Source: CAVVVS01 sp963751355 (GTDB lineage: Bacteria > Bacteroidota > Ignavibacteria > Ignavibacteriales > Ignavibacteriaceae). Taken from it: 30,637 bases of DNA. The position numbers and the translations under genes were made by a program. Position 1 is the first letter of the stretch; each line of letters begins with the position of its first letter. The notes under the pieces are model-generated. The model was not told the DNA's origin, made no database searches, and was given only the letters and a program-made list of their open reading frames with translations. The stretch covers positions 1-30,637 of the forward strand of contig CAVVVS010000125.1 in NCBI GenBank assembly GCA_963751355.1, written 5' to 3'. Below are positions 23,111-30,637 of the stretch, one piece after another.

Positions 23111-23662
23111 ATGAAAGAATATTTTAAAAACGGCTGGATTGCATTAAGGACTATCTTCATCGGGATGACAGTAACATTCAAGCACTTGTTTGTCCCGGCA
23201 GTTACTATTCAGTACCCTGACGTAAAGCTTGAGCTGCCGGAGAGAGAGAGAAACAGGCTTTATGTTAACATGGATGATTGTATCGGGTGCGACCAATGTG
23301 CAAGAGCATGCCCGGTAAATTGCATATCCATTGAAACCGTTAAAGGCGTACCCGGAGAAGATTTGGGACAAACATCCAACGGGAAACGAAAAGCACTATG
23401 GGTAACAAAATTCGATATCGATTTGGCAAAATGTTGTTACTGCCAATTGTGTGTATTCCCATGTCCTACTGAATGTATTTATATGACGGACGTATACGAG
23501 TTCTCAGAATACCAAAGAGAAGATTTTGTTTATGATTTTGCTACCCTAACTCCCAAGGAACGGGAAGAAAAAAAGAATAATTACGCAAAATTAGTAGCAG
23601 AAAAAGCTGCGGCTAAGGCGGCGGCCGCACAGAAAAAAACAACAGAAGAAAAAAAGGATTAA
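23111..23662 (+). CDS. nuoI: NADH-quinone oxidoreductase subunit I (two 4Fe-4S clusters)
   Basis: NuoI relays electrons through clusters N6a and N6b towards NuoB. The 183-aa protein has two ferredoxin motifs: Cys57-Cys60-Cys63-Cys67 (CIGCDQCARACP) and Cys108-Cys111-Cys114-Cys118 (CCYCQLCVFPCP). An N-terminal amphipathic helix precedes them (GMTVTFKHLFVPAVTIQYP). The last 25 residues are a Lys/Ala/Glu low-complexity tail (VAEKAAAKAAAAQKKTTEE), absent from many homologues. In many bacteria nuoEFG would precede nuoH and nuoI; here they are missing from the cluster. Confidence 0.95.
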   Translation: MKEYFKNGWIALRTIFIGMTVTFKHLFVPAVTIQYPDVKLELPERERNRLYVNMDDCIGCDQCARACPVNCISIETVKGVPGEDLGQTSNGKRKALWVTKFDIDLAKCCYCQLCVFPCPTECIYMTDVYEFSEYQREDFVYDFATLTPKEREEKKNNYAKLVAEKAAAKAAAAQKKTTEEKKD

Positions 23663-23668
23663 AGGAGG
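23663..23668 (+). promoter_or_regulatory. Full Shine-Dalgarno sequence before nuoJ
   Basis: AGGAGG lies immediately after the nuoI stop and only 2 nt before the nuoJ ATG at 23671. It is the only complete Shine-Dalgarno core I noticed before a gene in the window, and its spacing is shorter than the usual 5-9 nt. Confidence 0.4.
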
Positions 23669-23670
23669 CT

Positions 23671-24159
23671 ATGAGTATTTACGATATCATATTCTATTTA
23701 TTTGCGGCAATAACTCTAGTATCTGCATTTTTTGTTGTAACAAATAAAAACATTGTTCACTCGGCATTCTATCTCCTTTTTACATTTTTCGGAGTAACCG
23801 GGATTTATGTTTTACTCGGTGCGGATTTTATAGCTATTGTACAGTTGGTTGTTTATGTGGGCGGTATTTTAATTCTACTCATTTTCGGAGTAATGCTAAC
23901 TCATAAAATTACTTCAGTTGAAATAAAAACCGGTACTTTCCAGGTTTTGCCCGCGGCTATCGGTGTTGGTTTGTTTGCCGGGATTCTATTTTCGGTAATG
24001 CTAACCACAAATTGGAAATCTTACAATACAAATATACCGGCGGCAACGGCAAATAACCTGGGTATTTTACTCATTCAACAATATGCACTTGTTTTTGAAT
24101 TATTAGGTATTCTACTTTTAATTGCGCTAATAGGAGCAGCAACTCTGGCGCGTAAATAA
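23671..24159 (+). CDS. nuoJ: NADH-quinone oxidoreductase subunit J
   Basis: NuoJ is a small membrane subunit that contributes helices next to the proton path; its third helix moves during coupling. The 162-aa protein has five hydrophobic segments and the conserved LLGADFIAIVQLVVYVGGILILLIFGVML region (about 48-76), including the YVGGI pi-bulge motif. The last helix ELLGILLLIALIGAATLARK is typical. It follows nuoI by 8 bp and precedes nuoK by 12 bp. Confidence 0.95.
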   Translation: MSIYDIIFYLFAAITLVSAFFVVTNKNIVHSAFYLLFTFFGVTGIYVLLGADFIAIVQLVVYVGGILILLIFGVMLTHKITSVEIKTGTFQVLPAAIGVGLFAGILFSVMLTTNWKSYNTNIPAATANNLGILLIQQYALVFELLGILLLIALIGAATLARK

Positions 24160-24171
24160 ATAAGAAAAATT

Positions 24172-24483
24172 ATGTTACATGTAGGATTATATCATTTTTT
24201 GTTTATTAGTACGGTTCTTTTCTGTCTTGGAATATTCGGCATCATTACTCGCAAGAATGCCATTATGGTTCTGATGGGAATTGAACTGATCTTAAATTCA
24301 GCAAACATTAATTTTATTGCTTTCGCTAAATTCGGAAGCTTCGGTTACCAGGGACAAGTAATGGCTCTGTTCGTTATAATACTCGCAGCCGCAGAAGCAG
24401 CCATAGCATTGGCAATAGTTTTAAATATTTACAAGACATTCTCAACCGTCAACGTCGATGAAATTGACACATTAAAAGATTAA
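24172..24483 (+). CDS. nuoK: NADH-quinone oxidoreductase subunit K
   Basis: NuoK is a three-helix membrane subunit with two buried glutamates needed for proton transfer. The 103-aa protein has both: one in VLMGIELILNSANINFIAF (Glu38) and one in ILAAAEAAIALAI (Glu74). Family length is about 100, so it is complete. It shows the usual N-terminal HVGLYHFLFISTVLFCLGIFGII helix. nuoL begins 6 bp after its stop. Confidence 0.96.
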   Translation: MLHVGLYHFLFISTVLFCLGIFGIITRKNAIMVLMGIELILNSANINFIAFAKFGSFGYQGQVMALFVIILAAAEAAIALAIVLNIYKTFSTVNVDEIDTLKD

Positions 24484-24489
24484 AAGTAT

Positions 24490-26592
24490 ATGGCAGAAAA
24501 TACACTGATTAGTTTAGCAATTATAATTCTTTTCACTCCACTTATCGGGTTCATAGTAGCCTTATTTTTCGGCAAAAGAATTAAATATACTTACATAATT
24601 GAAACAGCTACAGTACTGGTGGGATTAGTGGCTAGTATTATCCTTCTCTATTATAAACTAACCTATTTTAACGGGAAAGATATAGTTGGAGAATTTACTT
24701 GGATAAACTTGAATAATGCTCCGCTTCTGCAGAACATAAAAATAGATTTGGGAATACTTATCGACAATATTGCGGCTATAATGATTTTTGTTGTAATGCT
24801 GATAAGTTCTCTTGTACACATTTTCTCAATCGATTATATGAAGGGAGATATTAGGTACAACCGTTACTTTGCATACCTTGGAATATTCACTTTTTCTATG
24901 TCGGGTATCGTTTTTACTCACAACCTATTAATGATGTTTATCTTCTGGGAACTGGTCGGGCTTTCATCCTATCTGTTGATTGGTTTTTGGTACGAGAAAA
25001 AATCTGCATCTGATGCCGGCAAGAAAGCTTTTATTGTAAACAGAATCGGCGATATAGGTATGTATCTTGGAATACTAATAATATTCATTACATACCACAC
25101 ATTTACATTTCATGATATATTTTATCAAATCTCCCAGGGTGTTTTGCCTTTTGGAAGTGAAACATGGCTTACTGTTTCAGGTATATTACTCTTTTGTGGG
25201 GCTATCGGGAAATCCGCCCAATTTCCGCTTCATGTATGGCTTCCGGACGCAATGGAAGGTCCGACTCCCGTAAGTGCATTAATTCATGCAGCTACTATGG
25301 TAGCAGCCGGAGTGTTTCTTGTTGCAAGAATATACCCTATGCTAACTGGCGGCGCGCTTCTGTTTATTGCAGCAATCGGGGCAATCTCGGCATTTATTCC
25401 TGCTACAATTGCTTTAACTCAAAACGATATTAAAAAAGTACTCGCCTACTCCACAATTAGCCAATTGGGATACATGGTGATGGCTCTAGGCGTTGGTGCT
25501 TACGCATTTGCATTTTTTCACTTAGTTACTCACGCATTCTTCAAATCATTACTATTCCTTGGTTCAGGCTCGATTATTCATGCAATGCATCACGAGCAGG
25601 ACGTCCGCAAAATGGGTGGCTTAAGAAAAAAGATGCCAATAACTTATGCAACATTTTTAGTTGCTTCATTGGCAATTTCCGGAATTCCGTTAACATCCGG
25701 ATTTTTAAGTAAAGACGGGATATTAGCAGGTTCTTTTGCCTTTGGCTCACTAACGGGTCATTGGTTATTTGCAGTTTCAGGATTCCTTGTCGCAATGCTC
25801 ACGGCTTTTTATATGTTCAGACTTGTAATTTTAACATTCCACGGTAAACCAAGAGATCAAGAAAAATATGATCACGCGCATGAATCAAAGTTCAACATGG
25901 CGATGCCGCTGTTAGTACTTGCTACATTATCAATATTCATCTGGTACACACCAAACCCTTTTAATCCAGAGCAAGGTGCGTTCTTATCGAAGTGGGTAAC
26001 ACCGCCGAAAATTGTTGTCCCCGATGCCGGACGGTATCCGTTTATGGTTGCAGATAAAACAAATAATGAAACTCTAGTTGAAAAATCGAATGAGGAAGTT
26101 ACATATTCTACTGCATACACAGAGGCAATGCATACAGCTCATATTCCTTCATTAATAATGTCATTGCTATTAGCTCTTTCTGGAATATTGCTCGCTTTTA
26201 TGATGTACCAATGGAAAAAGATTAATCCGGATAAATTTGCAGAAAGGATAAAGCCTCTATATAAATTATCATACAATAAATGGTATTTTGATGAAATATA
26301 TGATGCTACTTTCATTGCTTTTACTATGGGATTGAGCAAAGTGTTATTCTGGTTCGACTCGCATATCATCGACGGTATTGTTAATGGTTCTGCATCGGTA
26401 ACCAAAAAAGTATCAAAGTTTACCGGCAGTTTTGATAGTATAGTAGTTGATGGAGTTGTTAACGGTGCAGCATACTTAAGCGGTTTACTCGGATTGTTTT
26501 TTAGAAGGTTCCAGACTGGTAAAGTTCAAACATACATTGTTCTCGTTATATTTTCATTAGTAATATTATTATTCGTATTTAAGTCATTTTAG
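24490..26592 (+). CDS. nuoL: NADH-quinone oxidoreductase subunit L
   Basis: NuoL is the distal antiporter-like proton-pumping subunit with a long lateral helix. The 700-aa protein has the conserved Glu154 (FIFWELVGLSSYLL) and Lys241 (GKSAQFPLHVWLPDAMEGPTP), the ALIHAATMVAAGVFLVAR helix, and LTQNDIKKVLAYSTISQLGYM and GFLSKDGIL further on. The C-terminal part (about 555-700) contains the segment that becomes the lateral helix and the anchor helix. Length is on the long side (600-700). A polar insert around residues 490-555 (WVTPPKIVVPDAG..NNETLVEKSNEE) lies between helices. It is too long for NuoM and carries the HVWLPDAMEGPTP form, so the assignment is safe. Confidence 0.97.
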   Translation: MAENTLISLAIIILFTPLIGFIVALFFGKRIKYTYIIETATVLVGLVASIILLYYKLTYFNGKDIVGEFTWINLNNAPLLQNIKIDLGILIDNIAAIMIFVVMLISSLVHIFSIDYMKGDIRYNRYFAYLGIFTFSMSGIVFTHNLLMMFIFWELVGLSSYLLIGFWYEKKSASDAGKKAFIVNRIGDIGMYLGILIIFITYHTFTFHDIFYQISQGVLPFGSETWLTVSGILLFCGAIGKSAQFPLHVWLPDAMEGPTPVSALIHAATMVAAGVFLVARIYPMLTGGALLFIAAIGAISAFIPATIALTQNDIKKVLAYSTISQLGYMVMALGVGAYAFAFFHLVTHAFFKSLLFLGSGSIIHAMHHEQDVRKMGGLRKKMPITYATFLVASLAISGIPLTSGFLSKDGILAGSFAFGSLTGHWLFAVSGFLVAMLTAFYMFRLVILTFHGKPRDQEKYDHAHESKFNMAMPLLVLATLSIFIWYTPNPFNPEQGAFLSKWVTPPKIVVPDAGRYPFMVADKTNNETLVEKSNEEVTYSTAYTEAMHTAHIPSLIMSLLLALSGILLAFMMYQWKKINPDKFAERIKPLYKLSYNKWYFDEIYDATFIAFTMGLSKVLFWFDSHIIDGIVNGSASVTKKVSKFTGSFDSIVVDGVVNGAAYLSGLLGLFFRRFQTGKVQTYIVLVIFSLVILLFVFKSF

Positions 26593-26618
26593 TTTGAAAT
26601 TCTTAGGTAAATAACAAT

Positions 26619-28223
26619 ATGGAAAATTTCCCAATCTTATCGTTCATAACATTCCTCCCTATTTTAGGAATGTTGGTAATTTTATTTATACCAAAATCCC
26701 AAGACAGGGTTATTAAAAGCATTACGCTATTAGTGACTACTTTACAGCTTGTGGCGGCAATAGTCATCCTCCACTTCTATAATTATTCACTAGGAGGAAT
26801 TAACGATCCAAATTCTTTTCAGTTTATTGAAAAATTCAAATGGATCGATATTACCGGCTTTGCCTGGATTGGGAGAATTCGGATAGATTATTTCCTCGGG
26901 ATTGACGGTATAAGCATGCCTCTCCTTCTTTTAACGGCTATTATAACCTTTGTAGCTACTCTTTCATCATGGACCATCAATAAACAAGTAAAAGGTTATT
27001 TTGCTCTTTTCCTGCTTCTGGATACAGGCATGATGGGCGTCTTTGTCGCGCTTGATTTCTTCCTGTTTTACATTTTCTGGGAACTCATGCTTCTCCCGAT
27101 GTATTTTTTGATCGGAGTTTGGGGAGGTCCAAGAAGAGAATATGCAGCAATTAAGTTTTTCCTCTATACTTTGTTAGGAAGTGTATTTATTTTATTAGTT
27201 ATGATAGGCTTGTATTTCAGTACGAAAGAAACTCTGGCAGACGGATCTCAAATATTTACATTCAACATGCTTGCAATGATGAATCCGAAAAACTTTACCG
27301 TCACTGGAATTTTGTCGCCGCTGAATCCAAATAATTTGAGACTGATAGCTTATATAGCCTTATTTGCCGGGTTTGCAATAAAGATTCCAATGTTTCCCTT
27401 CCACACATGGCTGCCCGATGCACACGTTGAAGCTCCGACAGCTATAAGTGTCATCCTTGCGGGAGTGCTTCTTAAAATGGGAACTTACGGAATTTTAAGA
27501 GTATGCTTCCCTATCTTTCCTGAAATTACAAAAGACTTAGTCTGGTATATAGCTTTGTTCGGAATGATAAATATTATTTACGGGGCACTCTGTGCAATGG
27601 CACAAAAGGACTTTAAGAAGCTGATTGCCTACTCTTCTGTCTCTCACATGGGATTTGTTCTATTAGGGTTAGCTTCATTAAATACAATGGGTATTTCCGG
27701 TGCTGTCCTTCAAATGTTTAATCACGGTACAATAACTGCAATGCTCTTCATAATTGTGGGAGTAATTTACGATAGAGCTCACACAAGAGGTCTTGATGAT
27801 TTCGGCGGATTAGCTACTCAAATGCCTATTTATACAGGATTTGTTGTATTAGCGTTCTTTGCCGCAATAGGTTTACCGGGATTAAGTGGATTTGTCTCGG
27901 AAGCTTTTGTATTCCTCGGAGCATTTGGTGTTGAAACAATCAGAGTAGTAACAATTGTTTCAACTTTGGGAATTTTACTGGGTGCAGGCTATATGCTCTG
28001 GACATTGCAAAGAGTTTACCTGGGAACCTTGAAAGATAAATGGTCGAAATTAAATGACCTAACATTTAGAGAATATGCAATGTTAGTTCCGCTGGCAATA
28101 ATAGTTATTTTCCTTGGTGTTTATCCTGCAGCTATGCTTGATTTGATGAATTCGTCGGTCAATGCAATGGCACAGCTCATGGCACACTCACAGGTAATTT
28201 TCGGTGCCCTTGGAGTTCATTAA
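26619..28223 (+). CDS. nuoM: NADH-quinone oxidoreductase subunit M
   Basis: NuoM is the middle antiporter-like proton-pumping subunit. In the 534-aa protein the key charged residues are Glu155 (YIFWELMLLPMYFLIG) and Lys255 (AIKIPMFPFHTWLPDAHVEAPTA). The AGVLLKMGTYGILR helix and the KDFKKLIAYSSVSHMGFVLLG block follow. Length fits the family (about 500). A loop of about 35 residues with LADGSQIFTFNML and MNPKNFTVTGILSP (205-240) is somewhat extended. It lies 26 bp after nuoL and 38 bp before nuoN. Confidence 0.97.
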   Translation: MENFPILSFITFLPILGMLVILFIPKSQDRVIKSITLLVTTLQLVAAIVILHFYNYSLGGINDPNSFQFIEKFKWIDITGFAWIGRIRIDYFLGIDGISMPLLLLTAIITFVATLSSWTINKQVKGYFALFLLLDTGMMGVFVALDFFLFYIFWELMLLPMYFLIGVWGGPRREYAAIKFFLYTLLGSVFILLVMIGLYFSTKETLADGSQIFTFNMLAMMNPKNFTVTGILSPLNPNNLRLIAYIALFAGFAIKIPMFPFHTWLPDAHVEAPTAISVILAGVLLKMGTYGILRVCFPIFPEITKDLVWYIALFGMINIIYGALCAMAQKDFKKLIAYSSVSHMGFVLLGLASLNTMGISGAVLQMFNHGTITAMLFIIVGVIYDRAHTRGLDDFGGLATQMPIYTGFVVLAFFAAIGLPGLSGFVSEAFVFLGAFGVETIRVVTIVSTLGILLGAGYMLWTLQRVYLGTLKDKWSKLNDLTFREYAMLVPLAIIVIFLGVYPAAMLDLMNSSVNAMAQLMAHSQVIFGALGVH

Positions 28224-28261
28224 AAAAAGTAATTTTATTTAATTCTAATTGATATACAGAA

Positions 28262-29770
28262 GTGAATACAAATTTAAATAATATCGTAAATAGTCTTCAT
28301 CTAATAAAACCTGAATTAGTAATTTCGGCAGTTGTTGTTTTGCTGGTACTTTTCGATTTAATCTGGAGTAAAAGCAAAAAATTTCTACCCTTCATTTCCC
28401 TGGCAGGTTTAATAATAGCAGGTTACTTTATTCTAACCGATTTCAATACATCGGCAATTGCTTTTTCTTATCATAGCAATGACGGAATGCTGGCAATAGA
28501 TCCATTTGGTAATTTCTTTAAAGGACTTGTGATACTTGCGTCGATCATAGTAATATTCTTCTCATTGTTATCTTCCGAAATTAAGCAGGCTATGGATAGA
28601 CACGGTGAATATTACACCTTGATCATGGGAATGATACTTGGAATGTTTATAATGATTAGTGCGGTAGATTTAATTGTAATTTACGCAGCGATTGAGTTAG
28701 TTTCATTATCATCCTACGTTTTAGCCGGTTTTACTAAACAATCCTTAAGGAACAGCGAAGCATCTCTTAAGTATGTAATTTACGGAGGAATATCGTCCGG
28801 TATAATGTTATTCGGTATCTCGCTGATATACGGAATTGCCGGGACCACCAATTTATATCAAATAAATTCAATTATTCAATCTTCAAATGTCCAGAGTCTT
28901 ACATTCCTATTTGCCGGGTTATTGGTATTTACGGGAATTGGATTTAAGATTTCCGCCGCTCCGTTTCATTTTTGGACACCCGATGTTTACGAAGGGGCTC
29001 CTATTCCCTTCACGGCTTATTTATCGATTGCAAGTAAAGCAGCCGGATTTGCTCTACTAATAAGATTTATAAAGATTACTTTTATCTCATCAGTTAGTCC
29101 CGAAGGTTACTGGCATTTATTAAATCTTATCGATTGGAAATCTATAATTGTGGTAGTTTCTATACTAACAATGACATTAGGTAATTTTGCCGCGCTTTGG
29201 CAAAATAATATGAAAAGATTACTTGCTTATTCAAGTATCGCACATGCCGGTTATTTATTACTCGGTTTAGCTGTTATGTCTAACGAAGGATTGACTGCTA
29301 TTTTAATTTACTTTGCAGTTTATGCTTTTATGAATTTAGGAGCATTTCTAGTTGTAATGTTGATCGCAAATAAAACTGGAAGTGAAGAACTTGATGATTA
29401 TAAAGGTTTAGGTTACTCAATGCCTTTCCTCGGAGTATCGTTGGCTATATTTTTAGTCTCGTTAACCGGTTTGCCTCCTACAGCGGGATTTATCGGTAAG
29501 CTCTATATATTTATTGCACTCGTGGATGCAAAAATGATTTTTGTTGCAGTGATAGCTCTTCTGAACACAGTTGTATCACTTTACTATTATATTCGCGTTC
29601 TAAAAAATATGTTCCTTGATAAACCTGAAACGGAAGTTCCGGTTATTCCCGTAAAAATTCCACAAATTATATTTATCGTTATTCTAATTGCACCGGTTCT
29701 AATTTTAGGTGTTTATTTCACTCCCCTCGTTGATATTGCAAGAACTTCGATAGCCCTTTTAGGTTTATAA
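28262..29770 (+). CDS. nuoN: NADH-quinone oxidoreductase subunit N (GTG start)
   Basis: NuoN is the proximal antiporter-like subunit. In the 502-aa protein Glu145 (YAAIELVSLSSYVL) and Lys229 (GFKISAAPFHFWTPDVYEGAP) mark the proton channel, followed by NMKRLLAYSSIAHAGYLLLGL. The reading frame begins at GTG 28262. The next in-frame ATG lies about 75 codons downstream, inside the second or third helix region, so GTG is the best start. No Shine-Dalgarno site precedes it. Its end, at 29770, closes the operon. A strong hairpin terminator follows. Confidence 0.95.
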   Translation: MNTNLNNIVNSLHLIKPELVISAVVVLLVLFDLIWSKSKKFLPFISLAGLIIAGYFILTDFNTSAIAFSYHSNDGMLAIDPFGNFFKGLVILASIIVIFFSLLSSEIKQAMDRHGEYYTLIMGMILGMFIMISAVDLIVIYAAIELVSLSSYVLAGFTKQSLRNSEASLKYVIYGGISSGIMLFGISLIYGIAGTTNLYQINSIIQSSNVQSLTFLFAGLLVFTGIGFKISAAPFHFWTPDVYEGAPIPFTAYLSIASKAAGFALLIRFIKITFISSVSPEGYWHLLNLIDWKSIIVVVSILTMTLGNFAALWQNNMKRLLAYSSIAHAGYLLLGLAVMSNEGLTAILIYFAVYAFMNLGAFLVVMLIANKTGSEELDDYKGLGYSMPFLGVSLAIFLVSLTGLPPTAGFIGKLYIFIALVDAKMIFVAVIALLNTVVSLYYYIRVLKNMFLDKPETEVPVIPVKIPQIIFIVILIAPVLILGVYFTPLVDIARTSIALLGL

Positions 29771-29800
29771 CGTTCTTAAGTTAGTTACCAATTTATTTAT

Positions 29801-29836
29801 GCCCCAAATTCTTAATGAAATTTGGGCATTTTATTT
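29801..29836 (+). terminator. Intrinsic terminator of the nuo operon
   Basis: GCCC(C)AAATT (29801-29810, one bulged C) pairs with AATTTGGGC (29819-29827), followed directly by ATTTTATTT. It starts 31 nt after the nuoN stop and lies before the convergent gene ending at 29841. Confidence 0.7.
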
Positions 29837-29840
29837 CCAT

Positions 29841-30637
29841 TCATTTAAGCTTTTCTTGAGTCCCGGGTTTGAATCTGAATAAGGCTGCAGAAACAGCAAG
29901 ATTATCATCGCTGATAAAATGCATGTATATCGGAACAACCAATCCGTTATAAGCATCAATCCCGGTATAATCTCCGAAGAATATTTTCTTATTACATCTA
30001 AACGGAGTTTGTTTTATCTTATAATTAACAAAAGTTTTCCCTCCGTCAATACTTCTTGCCAAGGTTACTCCAGTCATGGTACTGTCGAGATCCCTGCGAT
30101 CATAAAAGGTTATATTGATTGAACCGTCAACCGGATCAACAGCCATCCATGTGAAGAATTGTGCTTTGCCGTTACCTAAAGAATCATCATTAACTCGTAT
30201 TGGATTCGACCAGGTTTTTCCCTCATCTCTAGAATATTTTAGAAATACATCAGGATCACCATTTCTGTCATCAATCCAGTTAACATAAATCGAACCACGA
30301 TTAGGTCCGCTGCTCAAATCTACTTTTGTGACAGGCATTCCGTTACATCTACCGATACCTGGTACGTTAAAATCCCAGCCTCCACGAATGTACCCGATAA
30401 CTTTGTTATCTTTAAAAGTTTTACCTCCGTCTAATGATTTTGTGAATACAAGTCCTCTCGAGCCTGCCCAAACAACATAAACTTGTCCTTCAGGACCAAC
30501 TGCTGTAATTGCTCCTTCAACAGTATTGTCCCCATCAAGACAGTCACCTCCGTATTCCGAAATTCTTGTATAAGGCGAAAATATTTTTGCTGAGTCGGTA
30601 GATCTCGAAAAATATATTTGTGAAGAATCAGCCGGAT
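29841..30637 (-). CDS. C-terminal part of a BNR/Asp-box beta-propeller protein (partial)
   Basis: The minus-strand frame is open from the stop at 29841 to the window edge (265 codons), so the N-terminus lies outside. The ATG at 30338 is internal and should not be taken as the start. Three Asp-box motifs (SxDxGxTW/F) are visible: SLDGGKTF (30414-30437), SRDEGKTW (30210-30233) and SIDGGKTF (30030-30053). A worn fourth copy (STDSAKIF) is near 30580. Between them run YVVWAGSRG, YVNWIDDRNGDPDVFLKYS and ITFYDRRDLD, as in sialidase-fold propellers. No catalytic arginine triad or FRIP motif can be judged from this part, so sialidase activity should not be assumed. The end (RFKPGTQEKLK) has no T9SS sorting domain. 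Probably exported, by family analogy. Convergent with nuoN. Confidence 0.75.
   Translation of the reverse strand, partial: PADSSQIYFSRSTDSAKIFSPYTRISEYGGDCLDGDNTVEGAITAVGPEGQVYVVWAGSRGLVFTKSLDGGKTFKDNKVIGYIRGGWDFNVPGIGRCNGMPVTKVDLSSGPNRGSIYVNWIDDRNGDPDVFLKYSRDEGKTWSNPIRVNDDSLGNGKAQFFTWMAVDPVDGSINITFYDRRDLDSTMTGVTLARSIDGGKTFVNYKIKQTPFRCNKKIFFGDYTGIDAYNGLVVPIYMHFISDDNLAVSAALFRFKPGTQEKLK

Noticed and set aside
30336..30338. ATG at 30338 as start of the BNR-type gene
   Set aside because: The frame continues upstream without a stop to the window edge and encodes another Asp-box motif (30414-30437), so this methionine is internal.
1..30637. CRISPR array, prophage, transposon, defence island or tRNA/rRNA gene
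   Set aside because: I saw no regularly spaced repeats, transposase/integrase signatures, phage structural genes or tRNA T-arm/anticodon patterns on either strand; gene content is housekeeping.

Overview
The window looks like an ordinary chromosomal segment of a free-living member of the Ignavibacteria (Bacteroidota/Chlorobiota group). I base this on the low G+C content, the rarity of strong Shine-Dalgarno sites, a C-terminal type IX secretion sorting domain with a YPNPFNPST-type motif, a GWxTD-domain protein, a DUF4382-like lipoprotein tail, and an 11-gene complex I cluster without nuoEFG. The assignment is an inference from protein style; no 16S or marker phylogeny was possible.

Layout. 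1-324 is the 3' end of a surface protein gene with a possible frameshift at the window edge. 325-1820 holds tadA (tRNA A34 deaminase) between two long AT-rich spacers rich in inverted repeats. adk (adenylate kinase with a zinc LID) ends in a 17-bp convergent overlap with a tightly overlapping minus-strand operon: GWxTD protein, pdxA, SAM methyltransferase, ftsE-like ATPase (6130 down to 2479). Next on the minus strand come rho, then pyrK-pyrD-folC (pyrimidine and folate synthesis), a propeller protein plus a secreted T9SS-tagged amidase, and alr, an unknown helical protein, manC and an unusual RpiB-family protein.

After a 762-bp divergent spacer the plus strand carries nuoA-B-C-D-H-I-J-K-L-M-N (19368-29770), closed by a good hairpin terminator. 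This encodes the membrane arm and quinone-reducing Q module of complex I, with no NADH-oxidising module in the window. The right edge is the C-terminal part of a minus-strand BNR/Asp-box (sialidase-fold) protein that runs out of the window.

Most of the content is housekeeping: nucleotide supply (adk, pyrKD), cofactors (pdxA, folC), cell wall and sugar nucleotides (alr, manC, amidase), RNA processing and termination (tadA, rho) and respiration (nuo). I saw no transposase, integrase, CRISPR array, tRNA, rRNA, phage genes or defence island. The items most worth a second look are the RpiB-like protein with a rewritten active-site loop and an N-terminal extension, a dense cluster of short hairpins at 445-620, the orphan FtsE in an overlapping gene chain, the unknown protein between alr and manC, and several perfect inverted repeats in promoter-proximal positions.
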